A DNA stretch of 48,152 bases from Verrucomicrobiia bacterium (lineage in GTDB: Bacteria; Verrucomicrobiota; Verrucomicrobiia; Verrucomicrobiales; Akkermansiaceae). The stretch spans positions 1 to 48,152 of the forward strand of contig CANHKJ010000001.1 in assembly GCA_947460915.1 (NCBI GenBank), read 5' to 3'. The notes under the pieces were generated by a model that did not search any database, was not told the origin of the DNA, and saw only the letters and a program-made list of their open reading frames with translations. A program made the translations under genes and the position numbers. Below, in pieces: positions 40,756-48,152 of this stretch; positions within the stretch are counted from its first letter, which is position 1, and each line of letters begins with the position of its first letter.

Positions 40756-42705
40756 TTAGGAATTCATGGAAGCCTTCAGGTTAGAGATCACATTTACGTC
40801 GTCAAGTGTCGTTACGTTGCCAGAAATGTCACCTGTAGTGACGAGCTCTTTGAGCAAACGTCGCATGATTTTGCCCGAACGAGTCTTGGGCAAAGCGGGG
40901 GCAAAATAAATGTCGTCGGGCTTGGCGATGGCTCCGATGGATTTACCCACGTGTTCGCGAAGTTCCTTGCGCAATGCTTCTGATGGCTGATGCGTTTCCT
41001 TGAGGGTTACAAAGCAAACAACGCCTTGCCCCTTCAATTCATCGGGGCGGCCAACAACGGCTGATTCAGCGACTGCTGGATGAGAAACCAGTGAGCTTTC
41101 TACTTCGGCAGTGCCGAGGCGGTGACCGGAAACATTGAGTACGTCATCGATGCGGCCAACGATCCAGAAATTTCCTTGCTTGTCGCGACGTGCGCCATCG
41201 CCTGCGGTATAGATTCCTTTGTAATCGGACCAATAGGTTTTCGAGTAGCGCGCCTTATCTCCATAAATCGAGCGGGTCATTGCTGGCCAAGGTTTACGAA
41301 TAACCAGTTTACCGCCTTCGTTCGCTTTGCATTCATTGCCCGCTTCATCAAGGATCGCGGCATCCACGCCAAAGAACGGCAATGTAGCCGTACCAGGCTT
41401 GGTTGGGGTGCAGCCGGGAAGGGGGCTGATCATGATCGAGCCAGTCTCAGTCTGCCACCATGTATCCACGATTGGGCAGCGCTTGCCTCCAATTTTATTG
41501 TGATACCACATCCAGGCTTCAGGGTTGATCGGCTCACCGACCGAACCTAACAGACGAAGAGAAGAAAGATCGTGGTTGGCGGGGAAATGATCGCCTGCTT
41601 TGATGAAGGCGCGAATGGCGGTAGGTGCTGTGTAGAAAATCGACACGGCATTTTCTTCGATGATTTTCCAGAAACGACCGAAATCAGGCTGGTTTGGTGC
41701 GCCCTCATACATCATTTGTGTTGCGCCATTGGCGAGAGGCCCGTAAACGATGTAGGAGTGTCCAGTGATCCAGCCAACATCAGCGGTGCACCAATAAATA
41801 TCTTCCTCGCGGATATCGAAAATGTATTTGAATGTCGAGTAGGTGCCCGTCAAATAGCCACCGCTGGTGTGAAGAATGCCCTTGGGTTTGCCTGTGGAAC
41901 CGGAGGTGTAAAGAATGAACAGCGGATGCTCAGCATCAAAAGATTTCGCTTTGTGTCTGTGCGAGACGGCGGCCACTTCATCGTGCCACCAAGTATCGCG
42001 GCTAGCGGCCATATTGACGTCATTGCCACAGCGTTTGAAAACAATGCACTTGCGCACGGCTGTGTATTTTTCCAAGGCTGCATCGACGTTCTCCTTAAGA
42101 GGCACGACCTTACCACGTCTCCATCCGCCATCGGCAGTGATGATGGTTGTGGCACCCGAGTCTTCGAGACGATCCACAATCGAGTCAGCAGAAAATCCAC
42201 CGAAAACCACGGAGTGAACGGCACCGATGCGAGCGCAGGCTAGCATCGCGACGGCAGCTTCGGGAATCATCGGCATGTATATCAGCACGCGATCTTTGGC
42301 TTTGACACCATTTTTTTCGAGCACATTGGCAAATTGGCAAACTTCTCGTTGCAATTGTCCATAGGTGATCACGCGCTTGTCTCCGGGTTCTCCTTCGAAA
42401 ATGATGGCTGCTTTGTTCTTGCGGGGACCTTCGGCATGACGATCGACACAATTCGTAGCAACGTTGAGTTTTCCGTCAACAAACCATTTGGCAAAAGGAG
42501 CTTTCCACTCAAGAACTTTGTTCCACGGCTTGTCCCATTGCAATTCTTTGGCCTCGCGCGCCCAGAAAACATCAGGTTTGTCGATGGACTCCTTGTAGAG
42601 TTTCTTGTACTGCGCGAGAGAACTGATACGGGCTTTGCTGGAAAACTCCTTGGCTGGTAAGAATTCACGATCTTCGGTGAGGTGACTTTCGATAGATTTG
42701 CTCAT
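40756..42705 (-). CDS. acs: Acetyl-coenzyme A synthetase
   Basis: 649 residues from the ATG at 42703-42705 (MSKSIESHLTEDREFLP), the usual AMP-forming Acs length; the frame stays open upstream but without family sequence. The reaction is acetate + ATP + CoA to acetyl-CoA + AMP + PPi. Motifs: the P-loop-like YTSGSTGKPKGILHTSGG, WCTADVGWITGHSYIVYGP, VDTWWQTETG, and the acetylation-regulated Lys in PKTRSGKIMRRLL. The end of the protein is a normal Acs C-terminal domain. A 12-bp palindrome lies upstream. The coiled-coil gene follows after 11 bases. Confidence 0.96.
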   Translation of the reverse strand: MSKSIESHLTEDREFLPAKEFSSKARISSLAQYKKLYKESIDKPDVFWAREAKELQWDKPWNKVLEWKAPFAKWFVDGKLNVATNCVDRHAEGPRKNKAAIIFEGEPGDKRVITYGQLQREVCQFANVLEKNGVKAKDRVLIYMPMIPEAAVAMLACARIGAVHSVVFGGFSADSIVDRLEDSGATTIITADGGWRRGKVVPLKENVDAALEKYTAVRKCIVFKRCGNDVNMAASRDTWWHDEVAAVSHRHKAKSFDAEHPLFILYTSGSTGKPKGILHTSGGYLTGTYSTFKYIFDIREEDIYWCTADVGWITGHSYIVYGPLANGATQMMYEGAPNQPDFGRFWKIIEENAVSIFYTAPTAIRAFIKAGDHFPANHDLSSLRLLGSVGEPINPEAWMWYHNKIGGKRCPIVDTWWQTETGSIMISPLPGCTPTKPGTATLPFFGVDAAILDEAGNECKANEGGKLVIRKPWPAMTRSIYGDKARYSKTYWSDYKGIYTAGDGARRDKQGNFWIVGRIDDVLNVSGHRLGTAEVESSLVSHPAVAESAVVGRPDELKGQGVVCFVTLKETHQPSEALRKELREHVGKSIGAIAKPDDIYFAPALPKTRSGKIMRRLLKELVTTGDISGNVTTLDDVNVISNLKASMNS

Positions 42706-42719
42706 GGGTTGTTGTCGAA

Positions 42720-42731
42720 TTGCTGCAGCAA
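42720..42731. promoter_or_regulatory. 12-bp palindrome upstream of acs
   Basis: TTGCTGCAGCAA, perfect, 14 bases before the acs start. A possible operator. Confidence 0.3.
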
Positions 42732-42859
42732 AACTAGCGGGATTTACTTCTAAGGTAAATGGAAAAATCTCTGAACCATGAAGAAATCCACGAAGTTCAC
42801 ACGGCTTCGTAACAAATCTATTATAACATCCAACGAGGACAGGAATAAGCATCGTTGCC

Positions 42860-43702
42860 TTACTCCGGCATTTTCACCACGGGGCGGAAGGAAGCGTTCC
42901 AACCAGGGGAATCGAGGGGAGTTGTTGTGCCCGAATTGTAGATCTCATTTCTCGATGATCCATCAATGCGCAAAACAATCGCGCGCTTGGAAAATGGTTT
43001 GGGATTGATCGTGCCTGTAGCATCTTGTAGAGGTGCTACAAGCAAAGGAAGTTGTCCATAATCATCTGTGCTGAGACCACGAATGCTCGAATTGGGCAAG
43101 CCGTTCGTCATCATCACATAAGCCCAACCATTTTCGCCTTTTTTGAGAATTTCGCTCGGGGGAGATATGACCTCATCAGCTTCTGTCCCCGTGCTTGGTT
43201 TGATGGAAAAAATGGACTCCGCTTTTAAATATCCACCAGCAATCAATTGCCCGAGATAGCGATTCGACGAAGTGCCAGTAAAGCTAGCAAGTTCGGGTTG
43301 CTCTCGCGCGGTCCTATCATCAGGAAAACTGGCGATGTCATTCTCAAAATCGATCATACATAAATAAATCGACTTAGTGCAGCTCTGGGCTTGATGCATT
43401 TCCATGCGCTTCGTTAGTTTGATTGCATAGGGTACCACGAGAGCAATCAAAACTCCCAGAGCACAAGAGATTTTACCCAACAACATCGCCAGCGAGGCGA
43501 GCTGAATGCCTATGAGTTTCCCTTGTGATTGGAGTATTTGTTTCCTTGCTTTGCTCGCGAGGACAATGGCAACGATAGAGGTAAGCGGAATGAAAGGCAA
43601 CAGTGCGCAAACCATGCTTGCGATCGCAAGACCAGAATTTTTCGGCACCACAGGAACGGGTGGGTGACTGGATGGCGATATAGCAGGTGGTATTTCCGTC
43701 AT
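42860..43702 (-). CDS. DUF4190-like membrane protein
   Basis: 280 residues from the ATG at 43700-43702 (MTEIPPAISPSSHPPVP). A Pro-rich N-terminus is followed by SGLAIASMVCALLPFIPLTS and IVAIVLASKARKQI, the DUF4190 pattern of paired helices ahead of a small-residue loop. A further helix (ALGVLIALVVPYAI) leads to an outside domain of ~180 residues with KSIYLCMIDFENDIASFPDD and GENGWAYVMMTNGLP. The second half resembles Verrucomicrobia pilin-like or competence-style proteins loosely, but no pilin signal is present. It is upstream of acs but separated by 154 bases. Confidence 0.65.
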   Translation of the reverse strand: MTEIPPAISPSSHPPVPVVPKNSGLAIASMVCALLPFIPLTSIVAIVLASKARKQILQSQGKLIGIQLASLAMLLGKISCALGVLIALVVPYAIKLTKRMEMHQAQSCTKSIYLCMIDFENDIASFPDDRTAREQPELASFTGTSSNRYLGQLIAGGYLKAESIFSIKPSTGTEADEVISPPSEILKKGENGWAYVMMTNGLPNSSIRGLSTDDYGQLPLLVAPLQDATGTINPKPFSKRAIVLRIDGSSRNEIYNSGTTTPLDSPGWNASFRPVVKMPE

Positions 43703-43857
43703 TACAAAAATCAATATCTAGCAAAAGAATTGTGCTCCGTAAAGTTGAAAGCAGCGAAATCGAGTCGTTATTGACTGCAAGGTCTTGCTGATGCGAATCG
43801 CGTCGCCTCGTTTTGTTTCGCAAATTCTCGACTTTTATGACCAATTTTTGCTTTGTT

Positions 43858-43885
43858 TTGACCTTTCCGCCAAATGCACTATCTT
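43858..43885 (+). promoter_or_regulatory. Putative sigma70 promoter of the aldo/keto reductase gene
   Basis: TTGACC (43858-43863), 16 bases, TATCTT (43880-43885). Predicted leader about 25 bases before ATG 43917, so this one is not leaderless. Confidence 0.5.
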
Positions 43886-43916
43886 TCGCGTCACCAAACA
43901 CAACTACTTTACAAAC

Positions 43917-45032
43917 ATGGAACTCACACAAGAAGCCTACGGCACCTGGAGCGGCGGACGATTTATGCACTATGGCGAAATGCTAACCGAGGAGCGATTC
44001 ATTGACTCCTTGCGCCTTGCTTACGATTCGGGTTTTCGCACATTCGTCACTGCAGACGTTTATGGCAATGGCCGTGCCGATGACTTGTTAGGCAAGGCCT
44101 TGGAAGGCGTTGATCGCTCGACATATTGTCTGGTGGGCATGATCGGTCACGATTTTTACGAAGGTCAGCGCAAAGGAAATACGGGATATCCCCGCTTCAC
44201 GGATCCCGAGCTGCGCAAGGCTGATGGCTATGCGAGTTACCTGAAGATGGCTTGTGAAAAGTCGTTAGAGCGTTGCAAAAGCTCTCACTTCGATCTCGTT
44301 ATGCTGCACAATCCCGATGAAATCGGCTACACCAGCGATGCCGTGTGGGATGGCATGCGCGCCCTGAAAGACGAGGGACTCAGCTCGATGCTCGGCACGG
44401 CTCCAGGACCTGCGAATGGTTTCACGCTCGATACGATTCACAACATCGAGACGTATAAAGACCTGATCGATTGGACCATGGTAATTCTCAATCCGTTAGA
44501 GCCATGGCCAGTTGGTTTGGCGCTCAATGCCTATGAAAAACATGGCGTCAAAGTGCTGACCCGCGTCGTCGATTATGGTGGCGTTTTCACCGATGAGTTC
44601 AAAGACGACCATGAGTTCAAACCCGGCGATCACCGCACCTATCGTCCGGCAGGTTGGGTGAAACACGGCATCGAGAAGATGGAAAAAATGCGTCCGATCG
44701 CCGAAAAATACGGTCTGACTATGCTTCAATTCGCGGCGATCTGGAACCTCTCTCAGCCAGCAGTGAAGAGCGTAGTTCCGACATTCCTTCAGGAAAATGG
44801 CGAGGACAAGCGTCCGATCGAGGATAAGATTCGCGAGTTTGTGCCGCTACCCGATGTGCGTTTGACGCCAGAAGAGGTTGATCAAGTGCGCGCAATCGGT
44901 GACAACACCGGCTGCATGATGCTCAAAGGTGCGAGCAAGCGCCACAGCGTTAGCGAGCGTGCTGATGAATGGCCGATGCGTGAAGAACTTCTGGAGATTG
45001 GCGCCCGTTACGGCATCGGTCAAGATTGGTAA
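43917..45032 (+). CDS. Aldo/keto reductase family protein
   Basis: 371 residues from ATG 43917 (MELTQEAYGTWSGGRFM); the frame is open upstream to 43785 but the promoter lies within it. The AKR barrel is recognisable: GFRTFVTADVYGNGRADDLLG with the Asp and Tyr of the tetrad, FDLVMLHNPDEIG with the His, and a late ISP-like segment MLQFAAIWNLSQPAVKSVVP. The tetrad Lys, normally in a TK strand, is not evident: the strand reads STYCLVGMIGHDF. The activity may be altered or absent. Possibly an L-glyceraldehyde 3-phosphate reductase relative; the substrate is unknown. Confidence 0.78.
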   Translation: MELTQEAYGTWSGGRFMHYGEMLTEERFIDSLRLAYDSGFRTFVTADVYGNGRADDLLGKALEGVDRSTYCLVGMIGHDFYEGQRKGNTGYPRFTDPELRKADGYASYLKMACEKSLERCKSSHFDLVMLHNPDEIGYTSDAVWDGMRALKDEGLSSMLGTAPGPANGFTLDTIHNIETYKDLIDWTMVILNPLEPWPVGLALNAYEKHGVKVLTRVVDYGGVFTDEFKDDHEFKPGDHRTYRPAGWVKHGIEKMEKMRPIAEKYGLTMLQFAAIWNLSQPAVKSVVPTFLQENGEDKRPIEDKIREFVPLPDVRLTPEEVDQVRAIGDNTGCMMLKGASKRHSVSERADEWPMREELLEIGARYGIGQDW

Positions 45033-45068
45033 TCGGGACTGTTTTCACATCCACGTAACGATTAGGTT

Positions 45069-45112
45069 TTGCCCCGCAGGCAAGATTGTGGCATGCTCTC
45101 GTTCAGAGCATG
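45069..45112 (+). promoter_or_regulatory. Possible promoter and start-codon hairpin of the metallo-hydrolase gene
   Basis: A weak promoter-like TTGCCC (45069-45074), 17 bases, CATGCT (45092-45097) overlaps a perfect 8-bp hairpin CATGCTCT-CGTTC-AGAGCATG (45092-45112). Its 3' arm contains the ATG at 45110. Confidence 0.4.
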
Positions 45113-45919
45113 TCAGATCTTTTTCCTGCAGACACATTTTCCCGCTTGCGTGTGACTTTTCTTGGCACGGGCACATCGACGGGTGTGCCCGTGATTGGCT
45201 GTGACTGTGCTGTTTGCCGATCCACCGACCCGCGTAACCAGCGCTTCCGTTCCTCCCTCTGGGTGCAAACGGAGCGCGCTTCGGTTCTCGTCGATGCTGG
45301 ACCTGATTTGCGGATGCAAGCCTTGCGGGCGAAGATCAAAAATGTCGATGCCGTGCTCTACACGCATGGACACATGGATCACGTCGTCGGCTTTGACGAA
45401 TTGCGCGCGTATTGCTGGAATCGCGACACCCCCTTACCGATGTATGCTAACCAAGGCTGCATGGATCAATTGCGCACGATGTTTGCGTGGGCCTTTGCCG
45501 ATACGAACATTTATCGCGGTTACATCAAGCCTGGCCCAGTGGTGTTTGATGGGCCATTTTTGTTAGAGGGGATTCAGGTCACACCCTTGCCCGTCTTACA
45601 TGGCAACGTCGAGACGCATGGATTTCTCTTTCGAAAAGAAGGGCACCGCAGCTTGGCTTACATTTCTGATGTGAAACGGGTCAGTCGTGAGGCGATGGAT
45701 GCCATTCATGGTTGCGACGTGCTGGTAATCGATGCTCTGCATCATCGCAGTCATCCGACCCACATGAACGTCACTGAGGCTCTAGAAGTGATTGATCAAG
45801 CTCAGCCACAGCTCGCTTACTTCACCCATTGCTCGCATGAAATCGATCACGCCCAGCTCGAAAAAACATTGCCTGCGTCAGTGCGCATCGCTTATGATAC
45901 TCTCACCATCGATCTATGA
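45110..45919 (+). CDS. PhnP-like metallo-beta-lactamase-fold phosphodiesterase
   Basis: 269 residues from ATG 45110 (MSDLFPADTFSRLRV). It has GTSTGVPVIGCDCAVC, with the extra structural zinc Cys cluster typical of PhnP (CxCxxC). The metal site is THGHMDHVVGFDELR, the later ligands are in AYISDVK and DALHHRSHPTHM, and a late His is in FTHCSHEID. PhnP hydrolyses cyclic ribose phosphates in phosphonate breakdown. No phn genes are nearby, so a general cyclic phosphodiesterase role is inferred. Its stop overlaps the next start by 4 bases (ATGA). Confidence 0.87.
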   Translation: MSDLFPADTFSRLRVTFLGTGTSTGVPVIGCDCAVCRSTDPRNQRFRSSLWVQTERASVLVDAGPDLRMQALRAKIKNVDAVLYTHGHMDHVVGFDELRAYCWNRDTPLPMYANQGCMDQLRTMFAWAFADTNIYRGYIKPGPVVFDGPFLLEGIQVTPLPVLHGNVETHGFLFRKEGHRSLAYISDVKRVSREAMDAIHGCDVLVIDALHHRSHPTHMNVTEALEVIDQAQPQLAYFTHCSHEIDHAQLEKTLPASVRIAYDTLTIDL

Positions 45920-47520
45920 AAAATATCCGCCACACCTGTAGTCTGATCCTTTTTCTCTTCAGTGCTGCCTTTGCTTGTGCCGCCTCGATCGATCCTGCTC
46001 GCGTTGCGGTGGTGTTCAATCAATCGCTACCCGAATCCGTCGAGTTAGCTCGCAGCTATCAAAAAGCGCGCAGCATTCCTGAGTCTAACATGATTGGTTT
46101 GGAACTACCTGATCGAGAGGAAATCACCCGCGCAGAATATCAGAAGATGCTCGAAAAACCTCTGCGCGATTTGTTTGATAAAAATCGTTGGTGGAAGCGT
46201 GGTCGCACGCCGGAAGGTGTCATCGTTGCAGGGGAAAATCAGATTCAAGTGATGGTCACGATGCGCGGTGTTCCTTTGAAAATTTCACGGATCTCCAAGG
46301 CCGCACCGCCAGCCAGCGAAACCCAAAAAGATCCAGCACCGACTCCTGCGAATCCCGTGCAAGATGCCAATGAGGCCGCGGTCGATTCTGAGTTGGCGAT
46401 TTTGAGTTATGATGGGCATTCGTTAGACGGGCCGATCAAGAATCCGTATTTCGAAAGTAAAAGTTCCGTCGCCGAGGCGAAGCTGCCCTACATCATGTTA
46501 GTCGGCCGCATTGATAGCCCGAGCTTCGCGATTTGTAAGCGCATGATCAACGATGCTCAGCAAGCCGAGCGCACAGGTTTGTGGGGTCGCGCTTATGTCG
46601 ACATCGCGCAGTTTTATCCTGAAGGCGATGCTTGGCTGCGCAGTGTGGCGGCCCAGACGAGCGATGCTGGAATCCCGGTAGAAGTCCATGGCTGGAAGGA
46701 AGTTTTCCCCAAGCACTACCCTCTGCGCGATGTTTCCACCTATTTTGGTTGGTATGAATGGAACGTTTGCGGTCCTTTTGTGAAGCCTGGATTCACCTTG
46801 AAAACAGGAGCCGTTGCGGTGCATTTGCATAGCTTTAGCGCAGCGACTTTGCGCAGTGAGACAGCGAATTGGTGCGGTCCCTTATTGGCCAGAGGCGCGG
46901 CGGTCACGCTGGGAAATGTCTATGAGCCTTACCTCTCGATGACTCATCACTTTGATAAATTTCAGAAAAAATTGTTAGAAGGAGCTACTGTGGTCGAGGC
47001 CGCTTACTCCGCGATTCCCGTGTTGTCGTGGCAAGGCATCGTACTCGGTGATCCGCTCTATCGCCCCTATCTTCATCTCGATGCTAGTGGTGAAAAAGTC
47101 GTAGCAGACAGACCATACCGCGCCCTGCGTGTGGCGAAAATGCTCAATGCCGAGTCCGATAGCAAGTATCTCACTGAGATTGAACGCGTGGGCCGTGCGA
47201 AGAGCAATCCAATCTTTTTGGAATCGCTGGGCTTAATCCATTTGGCGCGCAAGCAAGATGCCAAGGCGCTGCAATTCATTCGTGAGGCAAAAGCATTTTA
47301 TGAAGAACCTGCCGATCGTTTGCGCTGTGAGATGCATTTCATCGGTGTGGATCGCGATGCAGGTCGTATCGCCATGGCTGTACGCGCATTGCGCAACGCC
47401 GAAACAACTTATGCTGGGATTCCCGAGATCGAAAGCGTGCGCTCCATGCTTGCTTTGCTCGCTCCTCCTCCGCCGCCACCAACTCCCGCGGGACAAAAAG
47501 CGCCGTTGCAGAAAAAATAA
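45916..47520 (+). CDS. TIGR03790 family secreted protein
   Basis: 534 residues. The signal peptide MKNIRHTCSLILFLFSAAFAC is followed by the characteristic start of TIGR03790: VAVVFNQSLPESVELARSYQ, then RSIPESNMIGLELP. IVTMRGVPLKI-like and LVGRIDSPSF segments follow. A Pro/Ala-rich linker near 130-150 (PASETQKDPAPTPANPV) divides the domain. After ~400 comes a helical, TPR-like part (LTEIERVGRAKSNPIFLES, AKALQFIREAKAFYEE). The protein ends with a Pro-rich tail. The family is found mainly in Verrucomicrobia, Planctomycetes and some Proteobacteria, of unknown function (recalled). It is coupled to the PhnP-like gene. Confidence 0.85.
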   Translation: MKNIRHTCSLILFLFSAAFACAASIDPARVAVVFNQSLPESVELARSYQKARSIPESNMIGLELPDREEITRAEYQKMLEKPLRDLFDKNRWWKRGRTPEGVIVAGENQIQVMVTMRGVPLKISRISKAAPPASETQKDPAPTPANPVQDANEAAVDSELAILSYDGHSLDGPIKNPYFESKSSVAEAKLPYIMLVGRIDSPSFAICKRMINDAQQAERTGLWGRAYVDIAQFYPEGDAWLRSVAAQTSDAGIPVEVHGWKEVFPKHYPLRDVSTYFGWYEWNVCGPFVKPGFTLKTGAVAVHLHSFSAATLRSETANWCGPLLARGAAVTLGNVYEPYLSMTHHFDKFQKKLLEGATVVEAAYSAIPVLSWQGIVLGDPLYRPYLHLDASGEKVVADRPYRALRVAKMLNAESDSKYLTEIERVGRAKSNPIFLESLGLIHLARKQDAKALQFIREAKAFYEEPADRLRCEMHFIGVDRDAGRIAMAVRALRNAETTYAGIPEIESVRSMLALLAPPPPPPTPAGQKAPLQKK

Positions 47521-47550
47521 CATGACAGAATTTCGTCTATCGTTTGTCCC

Positions 47551-47578
47551 TTGAGTCGTCATTATTTTCACACACAAT
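47551..47578 (+). promoter_or_regulatory. Putative promoter of the sugar kinase gene, near-leaderless
   Basis: TTGAGT (47551-47556), 16 bases, CACAAT (47573-47578), 8 bases before ATG 47587. Confidence 0.42.
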
Positions 47579-47586
47579 TTTTCCTT

Positions 47587-48152
47587 ATGTATCTTGGTAT
47601 TGATAGTTCTACACAGTCGTTGAGCGGAATGGTGCTCGAACCCGCATCTGGCCGCATCGTTTGCGAGGCCTCGGTCAATTTTGGCGCGGATCTCCCGCAG
47701 TATGGAGCTCCTAGCGGATTCATTCCTGGTGGGGCAAATGGCGAAGTTCACTCGGATCCTCGCATGTGGTTGGAGGCACTCGATGAAATGCTTTCGCGTC
47801 TCGGTAAACAAGTCGATCTCTCCTCGATCAAAGCAATTGGTGGCAGCGGACAACAACACGGCTCGGTGTATCTGAATGCTTCTTTTGTTCCGTGTCTCGC
47901 GAGCTTGCGTGCCGATTCTGATTTGCGTAGCCAACTTGACGATTGCTTCTCGCGCTCCACCTCGCCGATCTGGATGGATACCTCGACTTCCACGCAATGT
48001 GCCGAAATGGCTGCTGCCGTTGGTGGAAATGCCGAAGTCTGTCGTCTAACGGGATCGATTGCCATTGAGCGATTCACCGGTTCTCAGATCCGCAAATTTT
48101 CGCAAATTGATGCCGCTGCCTATGCTCAAACCGAACGAGTGCATCTGGTGAG
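47587..48152 (+). CDS. FGGY-family sugar kinase, xylulokinase-like (N-terminal part)
   Basis: The window ends after 188 codons, so this is the first third or so of the gene. The start MYLGIDSSTQSLSGMVLEP is the FGGY phosphate-binding strand, and AIGGSGQQHGSVYLN is the adjacent GxGQQHG motif of xylulokinases. DLPQYGAPSGFIPG and SPIWMDTSTSTQC, with the substrate-contacting W-x-D, are also present. The expected role is ATP-dependent phosphorylation of D-xylulose or a related ketose. The catalytic Asp and C-terminal ATP domain lie beyond the edge. Confidence 0.88.
   Translation, partial: MYLGIDSSTQSLSGMVLEPASGRIVCEASVNFGADLPQYGAPSGFIPGGANGEVHSDPRMWLEALDEMLSRLGKQVDLSSIKAIGGSGQQHGSVYLNASFVPCLASLRADSDLRSQLDDCFSRSTSPIWMDTSTSTQCAEMAAAVGGNAEVCRLTGSIAIERFTGSQIRKFSQIDAAAYAQTERVHLV

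Noticed and set aside
41572..42243. 223-codon open frame on the plus strand inside acs
   Set aside because: Antisense to conserved Acs motifs, no recognisable domain.
1..48152. tRNA or rRNA genes, transposases, prophage genes and attachment sites
   Set aside because: I looked in all gaps for cloverleaf ends, TTCGAATC-like T arms and CCA ends, and among proteins for transposase or phage motifs, and found none convincing. A tRNAscan or Infernal run would be decisive.

Overview
The window looks like a chromosomal segment of a Verrucomicrobiota bacterium (inference). Supporting signs are a TIGR03790 protein, a secreted protein with a calcium-type repeat and a Verrucomicrobia-style C-terminus, a protein with the GREYxxV...GxGRIxFExLP signature, a fused Bat aerotolerance operon, and an almost complete lack of Shine-Dalgarno sequences. 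Base composition is near one half GC and almost all the DNA is coding. I found no rRNA, tRNA, insertion sequence, prophage or CRISPR array. Most genes are housekeeping.

Layout. 1-5.7 kb: end of a secreted repeat protein, then recN, a class A penicillin-binding protein and an SDR dehydrogenase on the minus strand. 5.9-10.9 kb: ispF, a 1 kb poorly coding gap, a TlpA-like lipoprotein or secreted protein, a YugP-type zinc peptidase and a fungal-type cystathionine gamma-synthase. 10.9-11.8 kb: two tandem paralogous small genes that resemble stand-alone integrase arm-binding domains, in AT-rich DNA. 11.9-15.9 kb: a PgpH-like HD membrane protein, ybeY, then rpsM-rpsK-rpsD closed by a bidirectional terminator. 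15.9-19.6 kb: ppc and a coiled-coil protein.

19.6-29.8 kb is a minus-strand block: an acidic membrane protein and hemQ, then moxR, a DUF58 protein, a DUF4381-like protein, batA, a batB-batC fusion and a batD-batE fusion. 29.9-31.5 kb is a compact plus-strand operon: ferredoxin, DciA-like DUF721 protein, HAD hydrolase, folB. 31.6-35.5 kb: a TPR protein, an HtrA-like protease followed by a catalytically dead relative with its PDZ domain inserted before the serine loop, and a membrane protein. 35.6-43.7 kb: ilvD, uspA, a P1B-4-type metal ATPase, a coiled-coil protein, acs and a DUF4190-like protein. 43.9-48.2 kb: an aldo/keto reductase family protein, a PhnP-like metallo-hydrolase, the TIGR03790 protein and the start of a xylulokinase-like sugar kinase.

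The points most worth a second look are: (1) sigma70-like promoters whose -10 box ends only 6-9 bases before the start codon at about ten genes, which together with the missing Shine-Dalgarno sites suggests widespread leaderless or near-leaderless mRNAs; (2) the tandem integrase-arm-like small proteins; (3) the Bat operon in which both fusions keep what look like buried signal peptides at the junctions; (4) the protease/pseudo-protease pair. All calls are from reading the sequence; no database search was possible.
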